From NCBI RefSeq assembly GCF_005222755.1, contig NZ_STGD01000009.1, positions 1 through 64,000 of the forward strand: a stretch of 64,000 nt of DNA. The letters run 5' to 3'. Shown here one piece after another: positions 1 through 7,953 of the stretch (its first letter is position 1; every line of letters starts with the position of its first letter). The notes under the pieces were generated by a model. That model did not search any database, was not told the origin of the DNA, and saw only the letters and a program-made list of their open reading frames with translations. Made by a program: the position numbers and the translations under genes. This DNA comes from Roseomonas sp. HF4 (lineage in GTDB: Bacteria; Pseudomonadota; Alphaproteobacteria; Acetobacterales; Acetobacteraceae).

Positions 1-97
1 CAGCATCGGCCACCGTCTTGCCCTGGCCAACCAGAACCTCCGCCTGCCGCAGCTTCGCGACAATCTCCTCCGGCGTGTGCGCCTTCTTCCGTCCCAT
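1..97 (-). CDS. IS3-family transposase OrfA, N-terminal part (partial)
   Basis: Only the first 32 codons are in the window. The peptide starts MGRKKAHTPEEIVAKLRQAE and continues with VLVGQGKTVADA, which is the classic N-terminal helix-turn-helix of IS3-family OrfA proteins that bind the element ends. A good ribosome site (GGAGG) lies 6 to 10 bases upstream of the ATG on the minus strand. The protein would be made as OrfA, and as an OrfAB fusion after frameshifting; that part is family knowledge because the rest is off the edge. Confidence 0.75.
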   Translation of the reverse strand, partial: MGRKKAHTPEEIVAKLRQAEVLVGQGKTVADA

Positions 98-163
98 CCC
101 ACAACCTCCCATCGCTGCCACCGGACTACATCACCGGCGGACCGCTTCTAGGGGGGCAGGTCA
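1..163 (-). mobile_element. 5' end of an IS3-family insertion sequence
   Basis: The minus strand carries the start of an IS3-type transposase gene that runs off the window edge. About 55 bases upstream of its start is a G-run ending in the sequence that reads TGACCTGCCCCCC on the minus strand (positions 163 to 151). A TGA-beginning, C-rich end is the form expected for a terminal inverted repeat of this family, so I place the element boundary near 163. The other end lies outside the window and no target duplication could be checked. Confidence 0.6.
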
Positions 164-943
164 ACCGCCACTCCGAGCGGCCTAGCAGCCAGTGAGCTGC
201 CATCAGGGCACGCTCCTCTTCGTGACCTGCAATGCCAGCGGGGCCGTGGCGAGATCCACCGTCGAGGCGCTGACGTTCCGCGCGGTGACGCGCAGGCTGT
301 TGCTAGTTTCTCGATGAAGCAGCCGTTGCTGCGCCAGGCCCGTCACTTCGCATCCATGGATTGTCCCGGCGGTGAATTTCGCTGCGATGTGCGTTGTGCG
401 GCGCTAGCGTTCGGGCAGATGGGGACCCGGACCCGACAAGGCGGGGACCGCCGGAGGCGCTGCACGAGGGGTAAATCGAGGGCGGTGGTGGGGATGGCGG
501 CGAACCCGCTGGTGCCCACCAGGCCGGCCGGCATAGGGCCGGCCGCGTCATCAGCGATCGACCGTGCCCGCTGCCGTTCGGCGCGACGCGCCTGGAGCGC
601 CGGGCACCCCGTCGTGACAATGCGATTCCGTTACCACATCGCTGTGTCGTCGCGACTGATCAGCAGTTTACCGGCGTCAACCGAAGTCGCTCCTCGTCGT
701 ACGGCAGCAGCGGACTGGCCATCAGGACGAGATTGACGATGGCGATGACGAGAACAGTGAAGGTGATCATTGGCGACGGTCCGCTTTCCTGCGTCGAGCC
801 GCCGAGGCTTCGGGCAGCGGGACAGGGCGGAGCTTGGCTGCCACCGAGCCGCGCCGGCAGACGCGGCAACGGGCGCCGGGCGGCGCATCACGACGCACAT
901 ACGCGCATCACGACGCATCGCCCTTTTCCCTCGAGCTTGCCGG
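164..943. other. Intergenic stretch without a convincing gene
   Basis: This 780-base stretch separates the IS3 end from the XRE gene. Open frames exist on both strands, but their residue make-up (arginine, proline and alanine rich, no domain) is that of random GC-rich reading. The one piece worth noting is a 36-codon hydrophobic frame on the minus strand at 660 to 770. Confidence 0.6.
660..770 (-). CDS. Possible 36-residue membrane peptide
   Basis: A short frame begins with ATG and encodes MITFTVLVIAIVNLVLM, a clean single transmembrane helix, followed by a polar tail ending in NC. Its codons look more ordered than the surrounding noise, but the upstream ribosome site is poor and no family is recognised. 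It lies 170 bases beyond the stop of the minus-strand XRE gene and could be a stand-alone small membrane protein or chance. Confidence 0.25.
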   Translation of the reverse strand: MITFTVLVIAIVNLVLMASPLLPYDEERLRLTPVNC

Positions 944-1906
944 TCAGTTTTCTTTCGTCGGAAGCAGGTCGGCGAACAGCCCGCGGACGGCGGCCAGCGC
1001 CTCCATCTGGGGGGCGCGCGCGGGGTCGTTCCGGCGGGTCTCGCCCGTGGTCCAGGACTGCGCCGGTTCGTGCACGAGCCAAGTGTGCTTCGTCGCCGAA
1101 GTCTCCGGCATCCGGAACGCCGCATGAAGCGCCTCGGGCAGGCGAACGCCGGCGCCTCCCCTGGTGCAGGCCACTGCCCTCTCGCCTATCGCCGTGAAGG
1201 CGGCCTCGTCAGGAAGTCGACCAAGCCTGAAGGCGAGCACGCGGGCCGAGTACATGGTTGCGATCGCCGTACTCCTCCGGGCGGTCATCAATCCGTCGAG
1301 AAGGAGTGGCTCCTCATCCGGAACGCCCTCAAGCGCGAGAAAACCCGGCGTGCCGGTAACCTGCCCCTCCAGAACACCGTACAGCCAGCCGCCCAGTTCG
1401 AAGGCGGCGCCGCGCATATGCACCAAAGGACGATACACCCATTCAATCGGCAAGAATCCGGCGCCCTCAAGCCAACCGATGCGCATGGGCAGAAAGACGA
1501 TCCCGCCATTCAGAGTGGGACTCGGAAAGACCAGCATCCACAGAGCGGCGTATCGTTCCTCAGCAAAGGCGAGATTGGACGCCATCGTCTCCTTCGCGCG
1601 CGGCAAAATGGGGAAGTCGCCTGCGGCCCGTTCGAGCGTCGCGGTCCCCACGCCGAGGCGTTGCGCAAACTCGGTCGCTGTGCCGTCCCAGGTGAGGCGG
1701 TCGAAGCGGGGCAGGGATTTGGCCAAAACGGCGGTCAGCGCAGTCAGCGAATGATCGCTAGGCTGTAGTGCGCCGTTGAGCCAGCGTGACACGACCGACT
1801 TGTCCACCTCGATCGCCTGGGCGAGCTGTGCGCGAGAGAGATTGGCCCGGCCTAACGCCAGTCGCAGCTTCTCCGCAAAGGCCTCGATGGCCGGTCCACC
1901 GCGCAT
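944..1906 (-). CDS. XRE/Cro-type helix-turn-helix protein
   Basis: The 320-residue product begins with a helix-turn-helix of the Cro/C1 type at about residues 8 to 65, including SRAQLAQAIEVDKSVVSRWL, whose recognition helix is VDKSVVSRWLNG. Such domains bind operator DNA as dimers. The remaining 250 residues show no motif I know; they contain several tryptophans and hydrophobic stretches but no signal peptide. Long C-terminal regions of this kind often sense a ligand, but that is inference. It sits between the IS3 end and a decayed phage lysis cassette, so it may be a prophage regulator or an unrelated host gene. It is intact as far as can be seen. Confidence 0.75.
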   Translation of the reverse strand: MRGGPAIEAFAEKLRLALGRANLSRAQLAQAIEVDKSVVSRWLNGALQPSDHSLTALTAVLAKSLPRFDRLTWDGTATEFAQRLGVGTATLERAAGDFPILPRAKETMASNLAFAEERYAALWMLVFPSPTLNGGIVFLPMRIGWLEGAGFLPIEWVYRPLVHMRGAAFELGGWLYGVLEGQVTGTPGFLALEGVPDEEPLLLDGLMTARRSTAIATMYSARVLAFRLGRLPDEAAFTAIGERAVACTRGGAGVRLPEALHAAFRMPETSATKHTWLVHEPAQSWTTGETRRNDPARAPQMEALAAVRGLFADLLPTKEN

Positions 1907-2004
1907 GGGGCTCTCGCTCGCTTAAGGAACCATGAGGCAGAGCTACCCATTACGACAAGCGTAACAATGGGATGGTGCGCCGGGCACGGTCGACGCGATG
2001 ATGA

Positions 2005-2211
2005 TCAACCACAGATCGCCTTATTGAATGCCCGATCCGCCGCCATCGCATCCATCATGCGCGCGAGCGCCGGCGCGTTGGCGAGTTCGAGGACGGCCTG
2101 CCGCTGCAGCTCGGTGGGGAACTCTGTCACGCGCGGACAGGGCCGATCAGAAATCCCCGCTCCGCAGCCGCTCAGCAGCACCAGTACGCTCAGCCTCACG
2201 AGCCGCCGCAT
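2005..2211 (-). CDS. Rz1-like outer-membrane spanin lipoprotein
   Basis: The 68-residue peptide starts MRRLVRLSVLVLLSGCGAG: a short basic N-terminus, a hydrophobic core and a lipobox LSGC, so the mature protein would begin at the cysteine and be lipidated. Its start lies 65 bases inside the preceding spanin-like frame, in a different register, which is the usual nested Rz/Rz1 arrangement of phage lysis genes. Unlike many Rz1 proteins it is not proline rich. The role would be to link with the inner spanin and fuse the membranes at lysis. Assignment rests on lipobox, size and position, not on sequence identity. Confidence 0.5.
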   Translation of the reverse strand: MRRLVRLSVLVLLSGCGAGISDRPCPRVTEFPTELQRQAVLELANAPALARMMDAMAADRAFNKAICG

Positions 2212-2371
2212 CTCCCGCCCTCCTCATTGTCTGTTCTGCGCGCGCCGCCTCCGCGCGTTGGGCATCACGGCGTTCGCGCCGCCCGGCCAGATACGCGGCA
2301 CCGAGCGCGGCGACCGCCGCGCCGGCCAGTGCGACCCACCCCTGCACGCGGGCCCAGAGCGCCGCGATCAC
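2147..2371 (-). CDS. Rz-like inner-membrane spanin
   Basis: The 74-residue product has one transmembrane helix at about residues 11 to 30 (GWVALAGAAVAALGAAYLAG) followed by a charged, helical Arg/Ala/Glu segment, the layout of i-spanins. It begins with GTG overlapping the stop of the endolysin-like frame by four bases (GTGA), so the two were translationally coupled. The lipoprotein frame 2005 to 2211 starts within it. It is short compared with lambda Rz (about 150 residues). Confidence 0.5.
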   Translation of the reverse strand: MIAALWARVQGWVALAGAAVAALGAAYLAGRRERRDAQRAEAARAEQTMRRAGDAAAREAERTGAAERLRSGDF

Positions 2372-2949
2372 GCCACGCGCTCCCGGCGTAGCAAGACGGC
2401 AACGGCTATCACCGCAATGGCGAGCACCAATGCCACGCCGATCCAGACCGGCACGCCCGCCAACGCCTGCAGCGCGGGTGCCGCAGTGGCCGCCGCGGCG
2501 GCATATCCGCCGAGCTTCGCTGCTTCGGCGCCCTCCTTGGGTGGCGCGGCCGGCGCGACATGCCGCCTGGCGACGAACTCCCCGCGCGCCAAGAGCCCGG
2601 CCTCGGCGGCACGCCGGTTCACCAGCCCGGGCACCGTCACCAGCCGCCCGTTCTGCCGCTGCTTCACGTAGAGCCCCATGCGCCGGATCGCGCCGTCATA
2701 GTCGCCGCTGTTCAGCGTCGCCGCTATGTTGGCCAGCGGCTTCCCCGCCACCGTGCTGTGCCCCAGGTTGAACGCGAACGACACCAGCGCGCCGTGCTGC
2801 CCATCGGTCAGCGGCACGGTGACGCTGCGCCCGATCGCCGCCTCGACCGGCGCGAGATCCGCCAGCAGAAGGCGCTCTGCCTCGGCCTGCGTGATGCGCT
2901 GCCCCGGGCCGCACGGTGCGGGTACGGGCCGTGCTGGACAGAGGCGCAC
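2368..2949 (-). pseudogene. GH24 phage endolysin remnant lacking its catalytic N-terminus
   Basis: Residues 15 to 115 match the C-terminal lobe of T4-type (GH24) lysozymes: PGQRITQAEAERLLLADL, then DGQHGALVSFAFNLG and PGLVNRRAAEAGLL. The family needs an N-terminal Glu-8-Asp/Cys-5-Thr catalytic triad in an EGxRLxAY...TIGYGHT segment; here the frame begins just after that point with an unrelated 14 residues, so the catalytic segment is gone. The C-terminus ends in a hydrophobic helix (VWIGVALVLAIAVIAVAVLL) and a basic tail, a membrane anchor seen in some alphaproteobacterial phage lysozymes. The break lies near 2905. With the two spanin frames it forms a dead lysis cassette. Confidence 0.7.
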
Positions 2950-2959
2950 GCTGCTCCGT

Positions 2960-3244
2960 CTATCGGCTCGCCGGTGTGGTGACCACGAGATCGGTCACCT
3001 TGCCATGTCGATCGATGGTGCAGTTGAACTCGAGCCGGCTGGCGCCTAGGACCAGCACGCCGGGGAGTGCGGCGCCATCGCTGGAACGGCTGAAGCGGGG
3101 ATTTTCGAGCGCGTAGCCTCGGACGCCCTGTTGCCGGACCGTCCCAAGGCACTCACGTCGCGCCACGGCTTCTGACTGCGCAGCCGCAGGGTTCGCCTGC
3201 AGCGCCGTGGCCAACCCGCCGAGCACCAGGACGACTGTATGCAT
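2960..3244 (-). CDS. Small secreted protein of unknown function
   Basis: The 94-residue product starts MHTVVLVLGGLATALQANPAAAQ, a signal peptide with likely cleavage after AAAQ. The mature part of about 70 residues contains two cysteines (RECLG and FNCTI) that could form a disulphide in the periplasm. It ends 10 bases before the truncated endolysin frame on the same strand. No family is recognised. Confidence 0.5.
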   Translation of the reverse strand: MHTVVLVLGGLATALQANPAAAQSEAVARRECLGTVRQQGVRGYALENPRFSRSSDGAALPGVLVLGASRLEFNCTIDRHGKVTDLVVTTPASR

Positions 3245-3569
3245 GATGCCCTCCCGCCTTCGGGGAGTTTGCCGGATCCGCGCTGCTGCGCGCTACATTG
3301 ACCGCGTCCACCCTCGCTCGAACCTGACCGCGACGAAGAGTGCAGGACGTCCTGACCGTCATGGCGGTCCGCAGGGGGCAAGGCGGCAAGATCCACAGCA
3401 CAAGCCCGCTGGAGCGCGTCAACTGCGCGATCAAACGCCGCACCGACGTTGGACACCATCCAGCACGTGGCGGTGTTGCCCCGGCATGACCCGGGAACTG
3501 CCACGAACTTCTCCCCGTTTCGCGCGTTGATCCCTAGAGGCGCCGTCTGCGCCTCGGGAGAAGGACGCC
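3245..3569. other. Intergenic stretch between divergent genes
   Basis: This 325-base region lies between the minus-strand secreted protein and the plus-strand DUF6600-type gene, so both promoters should lie here. I see no confident -35/-10 pair, hairpin or RNA gene. A plausible ribosome site (GGGAGAAGGA) precedes the ATG at 3570. Confidence 0.5.
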
Positions 3570-4293
3570 ATGCACACCCTGAGGAAGCCTGGCACGCGCG
3601 CAGCAATTCTCGCGCTTCCGCTGCTTCTGCTGCTGCCCGCGGCGCTGCCGGCGCAGAGCCTGAAATCGGCACCGTCACCGCCGCAACAGACCGCTGGTGC
3701 CACGGTTTCCATGGCCGAGCCGATCGACCCGCCGACGCAGGTCGGTCGCGTCGCACGTACCGTAGGCCAAGTGTCCTACCGCGAGGCGGGCGAGGAGCAG
3801 TGGCAGCCGGCCACACGCAACCTGCCGGTGATCGAGGGCCATGCGGTCTACGCCGCCCCTGGCAGCCGCGCGCTGCTCGAGATCGGGCAGAGCCGCATCG
3901 CCCTGGAAGGCGGGACGGACCTGGAGTTCGCGACGATGAACGAGAGCGGCCTTTCGGCCACGCTGCCGATGGGCGCAGCCGCAGCGTGAAGGCGCCGCGC
4001 AGCAACGGCCGGCTACCGAGGATCAGCGCCAAGGTGCGGACCAGCAGCGTCGCGCCGCCGAACAGCAACAGCAGCGTCAGGCGGTGGAGCAGCAACGTCG
4101 TGCGGCCGAAGAGCAGCAGCGCCGAGGTGCAGAACAGCAGCGGCGCGCTGGTGAGCAGCAACAACGTGAAGGCGCCGCGCAGCAACGGCCGGCTACCGAG
4201 GATCAGCGCCAAGGTGCGGAACAGCAGCGTCGCGCCGCCGAACAGCAGCAGCGACAAACCGACCGGCGTCGCAACGGCCAGAGAAACGATTGA
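3570..4293 (+). pseudogene. DUF6600/FecR-type protein with a large internal deletion
   Basis: The first part (3570 to about 3980) encodes a signal peptide (RAAILALPLLLLLPAALPAQ) and then the start of a FecR-like domain: VGRVARTVGQVSYREAGEEQ, GHAVYAAPGSRALLEIG and RIALEGGTDLEF. Proteins of this type (DUF6600) normally continue for several hundred residues with a tryptophan- and glycine-rich central region and end in a Gln/Arg/Ala-rich helical tail. Here the FecR frame stops at 3987 to 3989, and the Gln/Arg tail begins at once in another register and runs to 4293. The middle is missing and the two ends are joined out of frame, so the gene is dead. Confidence 0.7.
3985..4247 (+). repeat. Tandem long repeat in a Gln/Arg-rich tail, 180-base offset
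   Basis: The segment 3985 to 4067 recurs at 4165 to 4247 with a single mismatch (C at 4041, A at 4221), an offset of exactly 60 codons. Between the copies are shorter CAGCAGCG-type repeats. Read in the tail frame the unit is REGAAQQRPATEDQRQGA followed by EQQRRAAEQQ. It arose by duplication inside a coiled-coil coding region and is not a CRISPR array. Confidence 0.85.
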
Positions 4294-4317
4294 CCCACGG
4301 CCGCCCATCCTGCCCCC

Positions 4318-4425
4318 GCCATCATCGCCGGAGGCGAAAAGCGCGTTCTTGCGGCTGAGGCAGATCGGGCGGATGGCGCGCTCGAAGGTGGTGATGTCGA
4401 GCTCGATCCGGCCGTGCTTGAGGAG
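4318..4425 (-). pseudogene. IS66-family transposase scrap (C-terminal motif)
   Basis: The minus strand encodes GRIELDITTFERAIRPICLS followed by RKNALFASGDDGG. This is the well-conserved IS66 TnpC segment around the last catalytic residue (family form: GRIELDNNTVERAIRPIALNRKNALFAGSDGG, written from family knowledge). Only about 35 codons remain and the flanking frame shows no similarity, so this is a relic. Confidence 0.7.
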
Positions 4426-4554
4426 CCGCAGCGCCTCGAGCTCGATCTGCCCGTCGAAGCGGATGATGCCGATCTGCGCGAAGGCGACCCCCGCGCCGGA
4501 CCGCGCCGTCTGCCGCCGGTTCAGCGAACTGTCCTGCATCACCGCGCCCGCCCG

Positions 4555-5787
4555 CTAGTTCTGCGCCGTCACCAGCCGCGATGCGGCTGCGTAGGCGGCG
4601 TCCGCATGACGACCATGTTCGACCGCAGCAGCTGGTCGACGATCTGCGCGGCGGCGAGCGGTACGACAAGGTCGTGCCCCGTCCGACGCGGCTTGCCCTC
4701 CGAATTGAAGCGCAGCGCGTAGCACAACATCTCGGCGACCTCCTGACGTGTCGCCGGTGACAGCGCGTCCAGATGGCCCGCCTGCAGGAGGCGGCCGGTC
4801 AGGCCCTCGGCATCCGGCATCACCGAGGCGACCGCCTCGTAGATCATGGTCCATGGCAGGGATGACCGCCACGCCGGCCTGCAGGTCGGCGACCAGGGGC
4901 CGGGAGATCACGCTGCGACTTTCCGCCCAGGTATTGCCGTCGAGGAAGATGTCGCGCGCTACTGCGCGGCCCTCCACCCCGCCGAAGACATACCAGCCGA
5001 ACTCGTCGCTCTGCGGCTGGAAAAAGGCGCTCCCGGCTAGCGCTGGACGGATCCGCGGCGGCCCGAAATCGGCGGCGAGGTTGCGGCCGACGCGCAGGAG
5101 CGCGCCCGCCGCGGCATAGGTCTGGAGGTTGCCCACGCTGCCGCTGACCGAGGGCAGCAGTTCGAGCCCCAGCGTCTCGTCCCCGGCCAGCGGCACGCGC
5201 CACTTGCGTTCAAGGATCAGCGCGACCGTCGGCTCGTCGGAAAGCTGGTGGTCCCAGCCATTAGACGGCGCCACGCCGATCACCGAATGCCAGCCGTTCT
5301 GCACGAACTTTCCACCGGCCGAGGGCCCGACGATGCCGGCCTGAATCTCGAGTACCGATAGGCTCATCGCCGTGACGCGGGACAGCGACAGCGCGCCGTA
5401 GAGATATCCCGCATAGGGCCTGTCGGTCGGGTCAGGATCGTAGAGCGCGGTGTCCTGCGGCGTGAAGATCGACTGGCCGAGGGCTAGGCCCCAGCGCAGC
5501 TCGCCCGGTCCCTGCAGGAAGTCGAGCTGCCTATTGAGCCAGGCGAGCGGCGCCGGCAGGTCGGCCGAAGGGGAGCGCCAAGCAATCTGAAGACCGTTCG
5601 TGTAGTAGCGGTCCGTTCCGCCCAGCACGTCGTTCTCTATACCGAAGCTCAGCGTGCCGGCTGCATCCGGCGGCGGCGGCATCGGTGCGCCCGGAGCCTG
5701 GGCTAAGGTCGGGCTTGCCGCGAGCGTGGCGCATGCGGCTAGCGCAGAAAGGGATCTCGAACACCGAGACGGCGAGCGGATCGTCAT
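4555..5787 (-). CDS. Lipid A deacylase LpxR family protein, C-terminus replaced
   Basis: A signal peptide (residues 1 to 29, ending SPTLAQ) is followed by the LpxR/DUF2219 outer-membrane barrel: GIENDVLGGTDRYYTNGLQI carries the Asn-Asp and Tyr-Thr-Asn-Gly signature of the family, then DPDPTDRPYAGYLYGALS, HSVIGVAPSNGWDHQL and FGWYVFGGVEGRAVARDIFL. LpxR removes the 3'-acyloxyacyl group of lipid A in the outer membrane. Similarity stops at about residue 312 (position 4850). The remaining 98 residues are Arg/Gly/Ala rich and unlike a barrel; the last strands and terminal aromatic residue are missing. The frame stays open to 4555 by chance, so a stable barrel is doubtful. Confidence 0.65.
   Translation of the reverse strand: MTIRSPSRCSRSLSALAACATLAASPTLAQAPGAPMPPPPDAAGTLSFGIENDVLGGTDRYYTNGLQIAWRSPSADLPAPLAWLNRQLDFLQGPGELRWGLALGQSIFTPQDTALYDPDPTDRPYAGYLYGALSLSRVTAMSLSVLEIQAGIVGPSAGGKFVQNGWHSVIGVAPSNGWDHQLSDEPTVALILERKWRVPLAGDETLGLELLPSVSGSVGNLQTYAAAGALLRVGRNLAADFGPPRIRPALAGSAFFQPQSDEFGWYVFGGVEGRAVARDIFLDGNTWAESRSVISRPLVADLQAGVAVIPAMDHDLRGGRLGDAGCRGPDRPPPAGGPSGRAVTGDTSGGRRDVVLRAALQFGGQAASDGARPCRTARRRADRRPAAAVEHGRHADAAYAAASRLVTAQN
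4569..4847 (-). CDS. Hypothetical protein, 92 residues, overlapping the LpxR 3' end
   Basis: This frame has a more natural residue mix than the LpxR frame it overlaps (MIYEAVASVMPDAEGLTGRL, then DALSPATRQEVAEMLCYALR). It looks like a helical protein and may be the true coding content of 4569 to 4847, brought next to lpxR by rearrangement. I do not recognise a family. It has no signal peptide or transmembrane segment. Confidence 0.4.
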   Translation of the reverse strand: MIYEAVASVMPDAEGLTGRLLQAGHLDALSPATRQEVAEMLCYALRFNSEGKPRRTGHDLVVPLAAAQIVDQLLRSNMVVMRTPPTQPHRGW

Positions 5788-6200
5788 GAAAGGCGTCGTC
5801 TCCGTTGCTCGGCGCGTCGTGCTCCGGCTGCCAGTTTAACATGTGGCGCTCAACTTTGGTTGCGTCGCTGGGGGTGCCGGCCAGCCCGGTTTGCGGCCAC
5901 GTGAGCTAGTGATCCCGCGCCGGCATCGACCGCCCCAAGCCGCGACTGGCGGCTACTGAGGCTCGGAAACTGCGGGCCAAGCCAGCGACCTCGCGAACTG
6001 GCCCGTTCAACGAGCCAACGACATCTCAAGACTTCCGCAAGGGCTTCTCCAAGCGCCGACGGTATCGGCTGCCTAGGGTTCAACCACGTCCAACGGAGCG
6101 GCACCCATCAGGCCATCCGCCTGACGCCCGAGGGACGAGCATACCGACTGTCACCCACCAGCAGGCGGGACCGCCGCCGACCAGATCATGGAGAAGCAAC
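5788..6200. other. Intergenic stretch between lpxR and osmC
   Basis: This 413-base stretch separates the divergent lpxR-like and osmC genes and should hold both promoters. A minus-strand piece near 5960 to 6035 reads RWLVER then a possible out-of-frame FAGLAR, faintly like the end of an IS5-type transposase, but too degraded to call. A GGAGAAGCAAC ribosome site precedes the osmC ATG. Confidence 0.4.
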
Positions 6201-6803
6201 ATGAACGCCGTCACCACCACCGCCGAAGCCCCCGCCCCCGCGACGAAGAAGGAGAAGCCGCCGCTCAACGGCGTGAACACGCCCGCGCTGCTCGCGACCA
6301 TCGGCGTCGTCGCCGACCAGCCGGCGCTCGCCAAGTTCCAGTTCCGCGCGCATGGGCAGTGGAAGTCCGGCACGCACATGCAGGGCACCATGCTTGGCTT
6401 CTTCGGCGCCGGCGGGGAGCACGCGCACAAGGCCGCCACCATGGCCGACAGCGATCACCCCGCGGTCCTGTGCGGCGAGGACCAGGGTCCGACGCCGGTC
6501 GAATGGATCCTGCACGGCCTCGCCGGCTGCCTCACCGCGGGCATCGCCAATATCGCCGCGGTGCGCGGCGTGACGCTGCATTCGGTCGAATCCTTCGTGG
6601 AAGGCGATGTCGACCTGCGCGGAATCCTCGGCCTGTCGGAGGATGTCCGCAACGGCTTCAGCGACGTGCGCGTGACCTTCAAGGTGAAGGGCGACGCGCC
6701 GGCCGAGACGCTGAAGGCCATCGTTGCGCAGGCCAAGGCCCGCTCCGCCGTCTTCGACGTCATGACGAACGGCGTGCCGGTCTCCATCGCCGTGGAGGCC
6801 TGA
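6201..6803 (+). CDS. OsmC family protein
   Basis: The 200-residue product contains the OsmC/Ohr fold: a substrate-exposed segment with HPAVLCGEDQGPTPVEWILH, then GLAGCLTAGIANIAAVRGV, where the cysteine in LAGC is the second redox cysteine of the family, and VESFVEGDVDLRGILGL. The first cysteine is in VLCGED. Family members reduce organic peroxides, but this branch with an N-terminal extension is often uncharacterised. It is cytoplasmic, with no signal peptide. The start has a good ribosome site (GGAGAAG). A 12-base-pair hairpin follows the stop. Confidence 0.85.
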   Translation: MNAVTTTAEAPAPATKKEKPPLNGVNTPALLATIGVVADQPALAKFQFRAHGQWKSGTHMQGTMLGFFGAGGEHAHKAATMADSDHPAVLCGEDQGPTPVEWILHGLAGCLTAGIANIAAVRGVTLHSVESFVEGDVDLRGILGLSEDVRNGFSDVRVTFKVKGDAPAETLKAIVAQAKARSAVFDVMTNGVPVSIAVEA

Positions 6804-6810
6804 CGCCAAA

Positions 6811-6840
6811 GGCCGGCGGCGCGCCTCAGCGCCGCCGGCC
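6811..6840 (+). terminator. Hairpin after osmC
   Basis: A perfect 12-base-pair stem (GGCCGGCGGCGC at 6811 to 6822 with its complement at 6829 to 6840) with a six-base loop begins eight bases after the osmC stop. It is followed by only a weak T content, so termination may be partial. Confidence 0.65.
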
Positions 6841-6863
6841 CCTCGTTCCCAGCGGAGGATCCC

Positions 6864-7889
6864 ATGCGGACCACCGACGCCATCATCATCGGCGCCGGCC
6901 AGGCGGGGCTTGCCATGAGCCATTGCCTCGCGGCGCGCGGCATCGACCACCTGGTGCTCGAGCGCGGTCGCGTTGCCGAACGCTGGCGCTCCGAACGCTG
7001 GGACAGCCTCCGCCTGCTGACCCCGAACTGGATGAGCCGCCTGCCAGGCTGGTCCTATCGCGGCGCCGACCCCGATGGGTTCATGACCATGTCCGAGGTG
7101 GTCACCTATCTCGAAGGCTACGCCGTCCGCGCGCCGGTGGTCACTGGCGTCGCGGTGCATGCACTGCATCGCGCGCCCACCGGCTATCGGCTGGAGACGA
7201 GTGCCGGCACCTTCGCAGCCCCCGCCGTGGTCATCGCCACCGGCCAGTGCGACGTGCCCCACATTCCGGCCATGGCGGCCGAGTTGCCGCGGAGGATCCA
7301 CCAGGTCACGCCCTCCGGCTACCGCAACCCATTCCTGCTGCCGGATGGTGGCGTACTGGTCGTCGGAGCCTCCGCCTCCGGCGTGCAGATCGCCGAGGAA
7401 ATCCATCGGTCCGGCCGCCAGGTCACGCTCGCCGTCGGGCGCCATACGCGCCTGCCGCGGCGCTGGCGCGGGCGCGACATCCTCGACTGGATGGACCGCG
7501 CCGGCATGCTCACCGAATCCGCCGAGCAGGTGCGCGACCTGTCCGCAGCGCGCACCCAGCCCTCGCTGCAGCTGGTCGGCCGGCCGGATCATGCGAGCCT
7601 CGACCTCGGCACGCTACGCGCCATCGGGGTGCGCATCGCGGGGCGCCTCGCCGGGATCGCGGGGGGCCGCGCGCTGCTGCGCGACGACCTGGCCGAGACC
7701 ACCGCCGGCGCGCAGCGCACGCTCGACCGGCTGCTGGACCGGATCGCCGCCGTGGCCGATGCCGAGGGCGCGCCGGACGACGCCCCGCCCCCGGCACTCG
7801 CGCCCTTCGCCCGCACGCCATCCGCGATCGACCTCGCGGCCGAAGGCATCCGCACCGTCATCTGGGCCACCGGCTTCAGGCGCGACTAA
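6864..7889 (+). pseudogene. FAD/NAD(P)-dependent flavoprotein monooxygenase, 3'-truncated
   Basis: Residues 6 to 30 hold the FAD-binding GxGxxG (IIGAGQAGLAMS), and residues 160 to 175 the NADPH site (VLVVGASASGVQIAEEI). Between them is the flavin-containing monooxygenase-like segment ERWRSERWDSLRLLTPNW and VIATGQCDVPHIP. The frame ends with VIWATGFRRD, which is the conserved ATG motif that is normally followed by 50 to 70 more residues completing the FAD domain. The stop falls immediately after, where the island begins, so the gene was cut by insertion or deletion. It probably oxidised a small organic substrate; which one cannot be read. Confidence 0.75.
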
Positions 7890-7953
7890 GGGCGATTAAC
7901 CGGACAACGCGTCGCATGCGTCGCTGGCGTCGCTGGCCTCGGCTCCAGGTCGG

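Noticed and set aside
314-736. Plus-strand frame starting MKQPLLRQ in the first intergenic region
   Set aside because: Residue make-up is random for GC-rich DNA, there is no ribosome site and no motif.
3985-4247. Regular repeats resembling a CRISPR array
   Set aside because: The units are coding, differ in size and have no unique spacers; they read as a Gln/Arg-rich coiled coil.
3046-4542. Minus-strand frame with repeated LLLFGGATLL-type leucine segments
   Set aside because: The leucine repeats are the antisense reading of the CAGCAGCG-rich Gln/Arg tail. Only its 35-codon IS66 part at 4318-4425 is meaningful.
5850-6104. Possible IS5-type transposase 3' end (RWLVER on the minus strand)
   Set aside because: Only six residues fit without a frameshift and the rest does not align well enough to support a call.
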